Assembly: GCA_024036415.1 (NCBI GenBank)
Contig: JAMWET010006774.1
Coordinates: 169,192 to 233,191 of the forward strand
Source of the DNA: Prochilodus magdalenae
Taxonomy: Eukaryota; Chordata; Actinopteri; Characiformes; Prochilodontidae
Direction of reading: 5' to 3'
DNA length: 64,000 nucleotides
Both the position numbers and the translations under genes were made by a program. Below are positions 29,180 through 40,443 of this stretch, one piece after another; position 1 is the stretch's first letter; every line of letters begins with the position of its first letter. The notes under the pieces were generated by a model. That model did not search any database. It saw only the letters and a list, made by a program, of their open reading frames with translations, and was not told the origin of the DNA.

Positions 29180-29540
29180 ACAACGCCATTGCAGTCTTTG
29201 GTGACATTGTCATGGTCTTAAGGACAGTCATCGAAATTATCTGTGTGCATGTAGTCCTCCATGGTGCAGCCGTCTGCCAATGGTGCTTGTATGACTCATG
29301 GAGGACACCACTCTCACTAAATATCTTGTCAAGAATTGGTGATAGGGAAACCAGTAGTATGAGTAAGAAAGTGAAGGGAGATTAACCATGTCAGATAAAG
29401 GCAGACTGATCTTGTTGCTCCTTAGAAATGGTTAACCTCAAGCATCTTCTTTATCTTGTGGTTTGTAAGTTGTCTGATGTACCACTGTTTTAAGGCAGCT
29501 TCAAATGCTTGTGGTATAATGCAGGCTTGTTGTTATTGTC
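29180..29540. repeat. Spacer block repeated at 36300-36680, 46570-46760 and 55130-55260
   Basis: The string cattgcagtctttggtgac and the following 100 bases recur at about 46590 and 55135. The part from ccatgtcagataaaggcaga recurs at 36454. No coding capacity is visible. Confidence 0.7.
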
Positions 29541-30900
29541 AAGTCAACATTTATTTATATAGCAATTTTTATAACAGATGTTGTCACAAAGCAGCTTTAC
29601 AAAGAATCTGGTGTCCGAGCCCCCAATAAGCAACCCGAGGGTGACAGAGGCAAGGATAAACTCCCTTACTTAGGAAGGAAGAAACCTCGAGAGGAACCAA
29701 GACTCAAAAGGAGAACCCATCCTCTTTGGGTCAACACCAGATACAAGACAGCACAAGAAAGGAGCGTATAATGTTTGTAGGGTAGAATAATAAATGTCTA
29801 ATTAGTCTGTAATTATGTTGGTGGGTAATAAGATGGGTCAGCAGCACGCAGGCCAAGCTTCCACAGTGCAGGACAGCCAGGAGCTCCGTGGTGGTTAAAG
29901 GCATCAGTGGCTCCCAGTCAGAGCAGATGTAGCAATAGCCTCAGGCCACACAGGATGGGCAGCAGTTCAGCTCAGACAAAGAGAACAGACAGACTACAGC
30001 TCTGACAGAAGACCTGAACACACTATATGGTGTTAACAGAGTGCAGCAGTGACTGTAATAGCCGGCTTGCAGGCCTGGCTATAACTAAAAGGGAGAGCCA
30101 GAAGGTCACAAAGACATGAGGACTCCCTAAGAAGTCAGTGCCCCTCTGCTCCACCATCAACAAACCTGAGTGAACATGAAGAGCAGCGGGACGACAGCAC
30201 CAACATTCCCAGCTTACCAAACACTCTCTGTCAGTGGACCCCTAGACCTGCACCTTTTATCTATCAGAAAGAAAAAACTAATTACAGAACGCTCGACTAA
30301 ACAGGTAGGTTTTAAGCCTGGATTTAAAGATTGAGCCTGTTTCCCGAACACTGACAGGTAGGTTATATCAAAGCTGAGGGATCTTGTATGAAACGGCTTT
30401 TGCAGGAACAACCAGAAAGCAGAGCATTACAGTAATCCAGCCTTGAAGTAATAAAGGCGTAAACTAGTTTTTCTGCGTCCTGTAGGGACAGTGCATTTCT
30501 TAATTTCGCAATATTGCATAGATGTAGAAAAGCTATTCTTGTGATATTATTAATATGCTCAGGTACCTGGTGTGACTAAGAAGCTATTTAGAGTGAGTGG
30601 TTCTAACCCTTTTAGGATGAAGAAGAAGAACTTCTGTTTTGTCCGAGTTCAGTAGTAGGACGTTACTGGACATCCAGTCTTTATGTCTTATTAAGGTGAA
30701 GTGGATCATCTGGTCTAGCTGAAATACACAGTTGCGTGTCATCGGCATAGCAGTGGAAGTTTATGTTATGGTTTCTGATTATAGTACCGAGTGGTAGCAT
30801 ATATAAGGTAAATAATATAGGTCCTAGGACAGATCCCTGTGGAACACCAAACTGTACTTTTGTGTGAGTGGATGATTGACCGTTTATATTTACAAATTGA
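29541..30900 (+). repeat. Dispersed teleost repeat, about 1.3 kb
   Basis: Starts with atttatttatatagcaattt and cacaaagcagctttacaaag and runs to gggacagatccctgtggaac-type sequence near 30840. The terminal motif cctgtggaacacca-type recurs at 10690, 31700, 36870 and 56960, and the start recurs at 40060-40120, so fragments of one family are scattered through the window. Confidence 0.6.
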
Positions 30901-31469
30901 TAGCGATTTGTACAATTTATGTGCTGACATTAGCATTAAGAAAAAAGCTGAAAATACCTAATATCTAAATTAAGTGATTTTTTTATTTTTAATTTATGGA
31001 ATGTATTTAATGTTTCTGTGGATGAATGCATACAAATAAGACAAACAGTGCAGTGCTGCTGATTTATTTCTTTTATTCATGTCCACATTTCTCACGGGCA
31101 TTTACACAAACACTTTTTCCTACCACATATTATTTTGGAATTTGGTGGTCAAGAGAGAGTGCTTTGCTTTGATTGGGAAAAAAAGCTGCCAAATTGTAGT
31201 TGAAACAGGCTCAAACGAGACTATAGAGATAAGGTACAACTAGATACAACATTTTAAAATGTGGCTGCTACTGTATTATTGTTCAAGAATATTGGTCAAG
31301 AAATCACAAGTTTATGTTGCAGACATTCATGTTCGGGAGCCCAGGAGTTTCAACAACGTAACTGGCCTTCACCCTTTCAGCTTGGTAGCATCAAGTGATG
31401 GGAAGGTCTAGTTTGCATCTAAATTGTAGAGAAAAAGAGTATTAGGTAAAAAGTGAAAGAGCAAAGGAT

Positions 31470-31495
31470 GGGTTAGGGTTAGGGTTAGGGTTAGA
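31470..31495 (+). repeat. Short interstitial telomere-type repeat
   Basis: Four consecutive TTAGGG units followed by one variant. Smaller TTAGGG pairs occur at 3380 and 13615. Confidence 0.9.
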
Positions 31496-31689
31496 GTTCA
31501 AATTTAAAATTAAAATTTTGACTAGAATGAGAGGAGACTTTACAAATAAACAGACTTTGGCTTAAATCGTCAAAGTGGAAATCTAAAGGGCAATCAAAGC
31601 TATAGCATGGTAGATAAAAGCAGTGCCATGTTTGCATATTACTGAACTCAGTGGAAGCATGTATATTAAGAATAACAGTGGTCCTAGAA

Positions 31690-32500
31690 CAAAGCCTTGT
31701 GGAACACCATACTTTTGTACAAGCTGAAAATCTGCTATTTACATGTGAAAAACTGTTGATCAGCCAGAAAGAGTTAAACCAGGAGCCGGTGAAATGCCTT
31801 TCCTGTGATTCTAATAAGGTGTTCTAGCGTGGGATAGTGCTGAACTCACAATGAACTCACAATGAACTAACAATGCATTGTTAGGCCCAATCCCATTTCT
31901 CATTTTCACCCCTAAACACCTGTAATACACCAGTGTCGTTTAACAATGGTTTGACCTATGTAAGTTAGCAACATAGCTCCTTTAATAGTTCCAACCGTGG
32001 TTTTGGGAAACACATGCGTCGCAGCTGTATCATTCCAACTACATAAGTTGGTAAAACTATGGTTTTGGCAAGTGTAAGGTAGTGTGATCTATGGTGAGAC
32101 AAGAATGCCATCTAAAGTTATACCAAGAACTTGCTAATTTCTATATAACTTTATATTTGAATTGACCCATAAAGATGCTTTGTAGATGCTTGTCTTGCAT
32201 AACAGCCTTCAGAATCAACCACGTTTCACCCAACAGTGTATTTATTAATCATTTGAATGCCTATATGGAACCTACTGGGTCTATCAAAGTGGAACCCCTG
32301 GATTGGTTTGAGCAGTAGACGTGATGGCACCATCTGCTGACTTCATGTTTTAAAGCCATCATTGAACAGTATTTCTATAATGGGGGCATGGGTGAGGTGG
32401 AGTCGCTGCCATGTGGCCTTATAAGCTGGCCCTCTCTCCAGTGTGAGAAGGCAAGGATATGTGGCTGACAGGCCACGCCGGAGAGAGTGGCAGGATGTGG
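31690..32500. repeat. Segmental duplication 3, first copy
   Basis: Matches 36865-37500 through gatcagccagaaag, tctaataaggtgttctagcg and aggccacgccggagagag. Not coding in any frame I can support. Confidence 0.8.
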
Positions 32501-32559
32501 GGCCTTCAAGCCATGAGCAACTAGGCTGAGTAAGCTTTACAACCTGTTAATGAGGGTTC

Positions 32560-32826
32560 ACATGCCGTCGCTGCCAGTCAGTGCCTCCTGTGTAGGTTTC
32601 GTTACATTGCACACACCCAGTGGTCTGCTGAGTGGTCTCCTTTATGTTTTCTTATGTCCAGTAGTTGACCCGTGCTGGCTTTCTGGATGTAAACAAACAG
32701 CACAAACACTCGCAGGTAATCTATACGCTTCGTCATCTTGGTCCTACTGTTTACTACCGCTGTGCAGTGCCCCCTGTTGATGTTCCCTGGTTCCAATAAA
32801 AACTGGTAAAAAAAAAAAAAAAAAAG
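32560..32826 (+). other. Retroposed transcript-like copy with poly(A) tail (copy 1 of 3)
   Basis: Ends with an AATAAA hexamer (near 32797) and a run of about 18 A. The frame reads ...PVVDPCWLSGCKQT...SWSYCLLPLCSAPC then stop. It is related to 48084-48325 (+) and 58500-58710 (-). Relative to those, 12 bases are missing without breaking the frame. The parent gene is not recognised. Confidence 0.6.
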
Positions 32827-33054
32827 TGCTTCCCTGAATAGCCTAAATGAAACCCGTTCACGAACCAGCGTTCTTTTGATTGAAGGTCACCGCTGGGAAT
32901 GTGCACTAGGCAGTCCAATCTTAACCAAAGCTGAAGCCTGTATCACCAGGTTATTTCTTAAATGACCATTTCATATGGTACACTACTATATTATACACTA
33001 CATACTACAGTCATACTGCACACTGTATACGCCCCCTGTGTGTAGTACACAGTA

Positions 33055-34625
33055 CAGTAACAAGTTCTGACCCACAGTGTAGTATACTTATACAGTCACA
33101 TGACCAGTTACCTGACATTTACCTCAGAGTTGTTATTACTGAATCCACTGTTTAGAGCTAGCTGCTGCTAACACTGCTCAGTTTAACTGAAATACGTTTA
33201 GCTTAGCTGTTAGCAGTCTAAAACTGATCCTCTAAAGCAAGTTCATCTTTTAATGATCTTCAGACCCGTATATTTTATCTTTCTGAGGCTCATTCTGATG
33301 AAAACACACTCCACTACAATAACGATGCATATTTATAATCGGAGTGGGCTGCGTTTTGCCCCATTGTTACACGCTGCCATTTTCTCTGGGTGTAGCAGTG
33401 CATGATCAATCAATCAATATTTATTTGTATAGCCATACACCATGAAGATAGTTCCCACTGTACACTGTACTCCCACTGTACACTGTACATCTGACTGGAC
33501 TAACATACACATTATTAGGTATGTTTAGTCACAGGGGGCTTATTTTTGTCCAGTGAGTTTACTGTGTAGTGTTAGTGTGTAGTACATAATTGCTATACAA
33601 TTATATATAACCTATATAACCTAAAAAAATACTAAAATAAAAAATATAAAAATGACATCTTAATTTAATCTGTTGTAATTTTAAACGTTTAGTGCTTAAA
33701 AGATTAACTTGGTTAAAGAGCCTTAGACGTTACATGCATTGAAAGGCTGATTTGGCACCCATGCTTTGCTTGTTCTAGAAGATCTTGATGAACAGATCTG
33801 CTGTTTGTGGTGAGATGCTTGTGTTGAGCAAAGCATGTTTTTACCAGCATCAAAAAGATAAGCACCCGTAGATAAGGTCTTATCCCCAGCCCACTCAACC
33901 ACCCATAAAAAATGTTCATGTGTGCAAAATAAGAACAACACTGAACAAGAACAGTGCTCAAGAAAGGACAAAGACATATGCTGCTGTTGTCCAAATGGAC
34001 CTGTCTTGAGTTTGCCTAAGAACACCTGGATGTTCCACACTGCCTCTGGGAAAAGAATAAAATGATATACTGACTCAGCACTGAAGTTGAAAACTCTCTG
34101 ACTACAACTCACCTCAACTCTGGTACCTTAAAGGTAGCCATGCCAATCCATGGCATAAAACCAGGAAGCCCTGTAGCTTCAGTCTTTGGTTTGTTTTTCA
34201 AAAATTTTCGCGAGAAAAAAGCCAGTGCACCTTTGAAATCCTGAAGTCCTGGACCACTCAAGAAGACCCCTTTAAAATGTGTGGTCTTGCTCTAGATCTG
34301 TTGAGGTTTACAACCAAGCAGTTACAAGAAGAGGGGATGCTAAACAATGGTACACATGGCCCTATCCCAGCTGTTTTAAGATGTGATGCTGCCATCAAGT
34401 TCTAAATGAGTTTTCATGAAATGGAAAAATGTCTCACGCTCAACATTTGATATGCAACCTGTGTTCTGTCAGGAATAAAATAAGGGTCTTTGAGATTAGC
34501 AGATCATTGCATTCTGTTTTAATTTACGTTGATGTAGATTTTACACAGCGCTCCAGTGTTTGTGCAGTTCTGGTGTAAAATAAAGAACGAAGGCAGGGCA
34601 CCCCTGGAGATGGTGGTGGTAAACA
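33055..34625. repeat. Segmental duplication 2, second copy
   Basis: Least interrupted of the three copies (others at 25600-28470 and 48325-50170). It ends where a Tc1-like element begins at 34635. Minus-strand open frames (for example 33723-34112) are shared with 49392-49893 but resemble no family I know. Confidence 0.85.
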
Positions 34626-34634
34626 TGGTACATA

Positions 34635-35720
34635 CACTGCTCAAAAAAGGGAACACTTTTTAATCAGAGTATAACATCAACTCAGTTCAACTTCAGGGAT
34701 ATTGATCTGGTCAGTTAAGTAGTAGGGAGGGCCGTTAATCAGTTTCAGCTGCTTTGGTGTTAATGAAATTAACAACAGGTGCAGTAGAGGAGCAACAATG
34801 AGACACCCCCCAAAACAGGAATGATTTAAAAGGACGAGGTAATTGACATTTTGTCCCCCCCTCATTTTTTCCCCACTGATTTTTCACTAGTTTTGCAGTT
34901 GGCTTGGGTCAGTGTCACTATTAGTACCATGGTGCTGTACCTGGACCCTACAGAGGTTGCACAGGTAGTCCAACTACTGAAGGATGGCACATTGCCACAA
35001 GGTTTGCTGTGTCTCCCAGCACAGTCTTAAGAGTACGGTGGAGATTCCAGGAGACAGGCAGTTACTCTAGGAGAGCTGGACAAGGCTGTAGAAGGTCCTT
35101 AACCGCTCAGCAGGACCGGTATCTGCGCCTGTGTGCTAGGGGGAACAAGATGAGCACTGCTAGAGCCCTACTGCTGTGAAGGTGTCTGACCAAACAATCA
35201 GAAACAGGCCTCATGAGGGCAGCCTGAGGGCCTGACGTCCTGTAGTGGGCCCTGTGCTCGCTGGCCAGCATTGTAGAGCTCGACTGGCATTTGCCACAGA
35301 ACACCAGAATGGGCAGATCTGCCATAGGCGCCTTGTGCTTTTCACAGATTAGAGCAGGTTTTACCTGAGCACATGTGACAGACGTGACAGGCTCTGAAGA
35401 CCTCTTCAGCACAGACCTCCACAGGCTAGACAACGGCACTGCTATTAGGTATCAGGATGAAATCCTTGGACTCATTGTCAGACCCTACGCTGGTGCAGTG
35501 GGTCCTGGGTTCCTCCTGGTGCACAACAATGCCTGACCTCATGTCGCGAGAGTATGCAGGCAGTTCTTGGAGAATGAAGGAATTGATACCATTGACTGGC
35601 CCACCAGCTCGCCTGACCTAAATCCAATAGAACACCTCTGGGACATTATGTTTCGACAACAGGACATTATGTTTCGGGTCCATCCGACGACAACAGGTTG
35701 CACTTCAGCCCTGGTCCAGA
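34635..35720 (+). mobile_element. Tc1-like transposon, decayed
   Basis: The left end (cactgctcaaaaaagggaac) follows a TA. The plus strand encodes pieces of a Tc1 transposase: the N-terminal part after ATG near 34930, and near 35520-35650 a DDE end reading [20 protein letters not shown]. Stops break the frame. The right end runs into the AT microsatellite. Confidence 0.8.
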
Positions 35721-35737
35721 TTTGAGAGGAGATACTT

Positions 35738-35739
35738 TC

Positions 35740-35826
<87 letters not shown>
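35738..35826. repeat. (AT)n microsatellite
   Basis: Nearly pure TA dinucleotide with two tacata interruptions. The Ile-Tyr open frames here are artefacts. Confidence 0.95.
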
Positions 35827-35827
<1 letters not shown>

Positions 35828-35914
35828 TCATCATCAAAGTAATATAAACCCCCAGAAGGAGGTGTGGGATTGCAGGTTTGTAGGGAAGGAAGATAAAGGT
35901 TACCAGGAACAATA

Positions 35915-36120
35915 AATGATGATAAATTTAGACTGATATGATCAATATTTATTGAGCTACACATACAGAAGTAGTGTCTCTCAGTCTGGCGTCGGGCCAC
36001 TGTGTTTGCTAACCCAACATGCCAGACATCTCGGCATGGAGTTGTAGAGGTTCCTAATGGTGTCATGTGATAATTCATCCCATCCAGCTTGAATATCCTC
36101 ACGTAGTTCCAGCAGATGGT
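35915..36120 (-). mobile_element. Tc1-like transposase C-terminal fragment
   Basis: Minus-strand codons match the tail of Tc1 transposases (LSHDT then RNLYNSMPRC). A close copy lies at 54840-55065. Confidence 0.65.
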
Positions 36121-36864
36121 GCATTAGGGGTGGAGGTGGAGTGACACCAGACCTTCTGAACGTGTGATGCGTGACAACAAACCATTCATCTTGCTGCTGA
36201 CCACAATGGATCCGTGCTTAAATCATTCACATGTCTCACATCAAACCTACCCATCAAGTTTCATTCCTGTTGGGTGATGCTATTTTTTATGATATATTTA
36301 GATACATTGGTTCTAAGGAGCATGAAAGCATAAATATGGTAAAACCTAAAATGTATTAACATTTTTGACAAGATAACATTGTGTGAAGTTCCTAAGAATT
36401 GGTAACAGGGAAACTATGTATCAGACATGATTATGAAAGTGGAGGGCGATTAACCATGTCAGATAAAGGCAGACCGATATCGTTTGCTTCTTAGAAATGG
36501 TTAACCTCAAACTTCTTCTTTACCTTGTGGTTTGTGAGTTGTCTGATGTACCACCACTTTTCTTCATGTTTAATGTTAAAGTTCTAATATGTTGTAAGGC
36601 AGCTGCAAATTCAGTGTTGCAATGCGGGCATGTTGTTATTATAGCTAAATGCAAGTGTAAGAGGTCAGAAACCTCTGTAAAAGAACTGAATTAATGCAGA
36701 TTTAAAGCTGTTTAAATCTTTGACTAGGCAGCAATAGCTGAATTCGCCAGTAGGGGAAGTAGAGGTCACTGACCCTCTTTCTCGTCACTCAATGCACGTT
36801 GAGAGGAGAGTTTGTGTTGTTAAACCTCTGTCCACATTTCTTACTTTTTAGAAGAAACACTATT

Positions 36865-37665
36865 TTTTTGTGGAACACCATACTTTTGTACTAGCTGAAC
36901 TGTTAAACGGTTGATCAGCCAGAAAGGAGCTAAACCAGAAGCCAGTGAAATGCCTTTGCTGTGATTCTAATAAGGTGTTCTAGCGTGAGGTGTGTTTTCC
37001 TTACAACATTGGCACATAGTGCTGAACTTACGTGGTATGATGCATTGTTAGGCCCAATCCCATTTCTCATTTTCACCCCTAAACACCTGTAAAACACCAG
37101 TGTCATTTACCAATTGTTCGGCCTATGTAAGTTAGCAACATAGCATCCTCAATAGTTCCAACCGTGATATTGGGAAACACTTGTATCGCAGCTGTATCAT
37201 TCCTACTATGTAAGTTGCTAAAACTATCATTTCTATATAACTTTATATTTGAAATGACCCATGAAGATGCTTTGCAGATGCTTGTCTTGCATGTAACTTA
37301 TATTCCACTAAACCTCTGGATTGGTTTGAGTGGTAGACGTGACAGCACCATCTGCTGATTTCGTGTTTTAAAGCCATCACTGAACAGTATGACTATAATG
37401 GGGGGCATGGGTGAGTCGCTGCCATGTGCCCTTATAAACTGGCCCTCTCTCCTGTGTGAAAAGGCAAAGATATGTGGCTGACAGGCCACGTCGGAGAGAG
37501 GGTAAGGATGTGGGGTTATTTTCTATAATGGGGGCATGGGTGAGGTGGACCCCGCTCCAGGTGTTTCCCATTGCCCGGCCCCTGTTCCCAGTGTGCGAGA
37601 CAGGATATGTTCTGACAGGCCACGCCGGAGAGGTGGCAGATGGTGGGCGCATGTCCGTGCCATGA
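36865..37665. repeat. Segmental duplication 3, second copy, with internal tandem duplication
   Basis: Counterpart of 31690-32500. The final part (ataatgggggcatgggtgag to gccacgycggagag) is present twice in a row, at about 37396-37500 and 37527-37635; the first copy has it once. Confidence 0.8.
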
Positions 37666-38450
37666 GGACACCAGAAAAAGTCTGCCTCCTATTTGGATGA
37701 TGTTTGGGTTTAGCGTTGGCTGGTGACACCATGCTGGGTCACCCTGCCTCCGTGTGTCTCAGGCCCCAAACTGAGCTTTTGCCAGAATTGGGCATGTGCT
37801 CAACCCCTCCCCTGATCACGCACAGGTGTCCTTATGAAATGGCCCTCTCTGCTATTGGTGCTATACTAAATCTTACAGCTTCTGTAGAAAATTGCTAAAA
37901 GGAAAGAACTTTCTTGTTTTTGACATGGCAACTTTATCCACACACCCCGACCCTTAAAAGCTGCTGAAACTTGGGGTGGTATTTCACCGCCCAGAAAGGG
38001 AGTTACAGCCTATCTGACAGAACAGTAGATGATTCCTACTAACGCTTCTATAATTACCATTATGACACAGACGCCACCTATTGTTTATTAATGCGTTATG
38101 TAGTTTTGTGTCAGCTGTACACCAGTAGGATCATCTTCTGCATTCCGGGAACACAGGCCAAGGCGGTAAACCACGTCCCAGATGTTTAGTAGGATCCTTG
38201 TTCAGAAAAGGTAATGCCATTCCATAAAAGGCCTGTCGAATGTTATAATCCCATTTCTTATTAAATCCATATGCCTTAGGAAGTAAACTGTGACCTTTTA
38301 TTTACATGACATGCTGTGGAGTATGAGCAACACCAACAGGCCGCTACCACTACGGCACTAACACACTCCACAGCAATACTCTGATTAAGTGATGGTAATT
38401 GGTATATCTTTCATATCAGCACATAAAGGAGCTTCCTATAGGACTATATT
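37666..38450. other. Spacer without recognised feature
   Basis: No coding signature, tandem repeat or transposon end is visible to me in this stretch. Confidence 0.5.
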
Positions 38451-39250
38451 GACTATTTGACCCAAATGAACTTTAATTACAAACTTCAGTCTGTGCTTTC
38501 AGTATCAGTATGGCAAAATTTACTGATTCACAGGTGGAGCTGCAATCAGTCACCTGCACACCTGTTCTCCAATCAAAGTTGCAGCTACCTGACTAGGGGG
38601 CGGGGCCCTGAAGTTAATACCTTACCTGAGCACATGTGGAGTGGAGCCATGCTGTGTGTTTGAGGCTGTTTTGGTTGCTGGCTAGGCCTGGCTAACCCTG
38701 GTTGGCTTTGGTCTTCTACTTTGCCTCATGTTGACTGCTCTCTCTCCTCCTCCCGCTCTCTCTCTCTCTCTCTCTCACTAATGCTCAGATTCTCCACATG
38801 GCACGATATGTGGACAGGTAGTTTGGGCGTGCCTTTACTCACCCTTGCAGTGTTACTTTGTGTACACACATCAGGTAAGTGGCGAGTGCCACCTGTCGAA
38901 TTTAGTTTGGCAAAAATTGTTAAACTGTTAATCTACTGCTTGCTTTTCTTTTTTTTCTTTCTGGTTTTGCTTTACTAGCTCTATCCTGCGACTATCCAGT
39001 CTTGTATTACCACCTTGCCTTTCTCTACTCAGTAAAGTATAGTCTATATTGTTTATATCCCGTGTCCTTCCCTACCCTCACACACATTACATGCTCCATG
39101 TTGCTTTCCCCTGTTACCCCTAGACTTATCTGGAGGGGGATTGTAACGGTGGGCTTTACACCTTTCATCACACAACTACTCGATAGAATACAAGGAAGCA
39201 GTACACTATGCCAATGCTGACGGTCTTGTGCTACTGCCATTGCAAGTGGA
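38451..39250 (+). mobile_element. Possible LTR-retroelement remnant
   Basis: Contains an LTR-like CT-rich body, a splice-donor-like caggtaagt at 38872 and a polypurine tract (ggaggggga) directly before ttgtaacggtg at 39142. No coding motif is present. The call rests on general look only. Confidence 0.3.
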
Positions 39251-39621
39251 AGATGATGAACCCTGTTGATGTGTTCTATGTAAGCTGAGTAGAAATTCTA
39301 ACGCTCAGCTCCAGTGAAATTACTGTACTCTCCAAATACAACCTCCTACATGAATAACAGGTTTCATCTGTAGCTGTTTAACCCCACTGAACTCCTCAGT
39401 CACTGAGGACTCGCTAACTCAACCTGACCTTACTCACAGCATCAATCAAAGCCATTACACGTGTTGTGGATTCTGTGAATGCTAGAAGTTTATTAGATAT
39501 TCATATCAGTCAGAAACAGTAATATTTCACACTGATTGAACTGATTCAAGAAATGTTTATTGTATGTTCAACATTAAACATTCAAAAAGGAAAGATTAAC
39601 AAAATGTAAAAGATTTTTTTG

Positions 39622-39709
39622 TGCGTTTTATTTTGCTGCATTAATAAATTCTGATCTGATCAGACCACGTCCTCCTTCATGAGGTTTTCTGGATCTGTCT
39701 CTCTCCAAT
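39622..39709 (-). other. Copy D terminal non-coding (3' UTR) exon with poly(A) signal
   Basis: On the minus strand, tttttctag precedes attggagagagacagatc, identical to the start of the copy A exon, and AATAAA (TTTATT on plus, near 39627) lies at the end. The flank beyond, 39300-39540, also matches copy A. Confidence 0.85.
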
Positions 39710-39984
39710 CTAGAAAAAACAACATTTAATAGAACTCAGTCACATGATCTACTGGTTCCTGAATGTTGTATTACAGTTAGAGATGTGATGTGGTACTGTT
39801 CCACCTTCAGGAGGTCCCATCCCAGCTCCAGGAGATCCACTAACCTGCAGCGGTAACACTCACTATGTGTCCTGTACTCTAATGCACTATAAATGCATTA
39901 TGAGGCTTTATAAAGCATGTATAACACCTTATAATAATCGGCATAATCTTATTTAATGTCTCTTAAGTAGTTATAATGACATGC

Positions 39985-40065
39985 ATAATAAGGTCCCTTC
40001 CCAGCACCTTGGACCCACATCAGTTCGCCTACCGTGCGAACAGATCTACTGATGATGTGGTCTTT
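39985..40065 (+). mobile_element. LINE reverse-transcriptase scrap
   Basis: Reads approximately LDPHQFAYRANRSTDDVV, a typical RT block of CR1/Rex-like fish LINEs. It lies in the 3'-UTR intron of copy D between pieces of an AT-rich repeat. Confidence 0.65.
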
Positions 40066-40443
40066 ATTTATTTGTATAGTGCTTTTTACAACCAACGGTG
40101 TCTCAAAGCAGCTTCACAGAAAATCAGTTTGTTATATAAAGTATAGAGTGTTATGCATGTAATTATGACTAGTAGTAGTAACTATACAGGATTATGCCTG
40201 GTATTATAAGGTATTATGAATGCTGTATAACACCTTATGAATGCATTGAGACACTGTTATGATAAAGAATTCATAGAAAGTGCTGCCAAGATGTTATGTG
40301 ATAATAACAGGTCCAATAACCTGAAAGTCTCCAATAGCCACTTCTGAACACTGGGTCTTATTGACCACCTGCAGCTGGAACTAAACTCAGCAGTGTAGTT
40401 TTCTGTGGACAGGAAGTGGAACCCCCGTAATTAAGTCATACCT

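Noticed and set aside
33723..34112. 129-codon minus-strand frame repeated in the three duplicates
   Set aside because: The repeat simply reflects recent DNA duplication; the frames break differently in each copy and match no known family.
35539..36102. 187-codon minus-strand frame
   Set aside because: It crosses the (AT)n microsatellite and joins unrelated Tc1 fragments; coding would need Ile-Tyr repeats.
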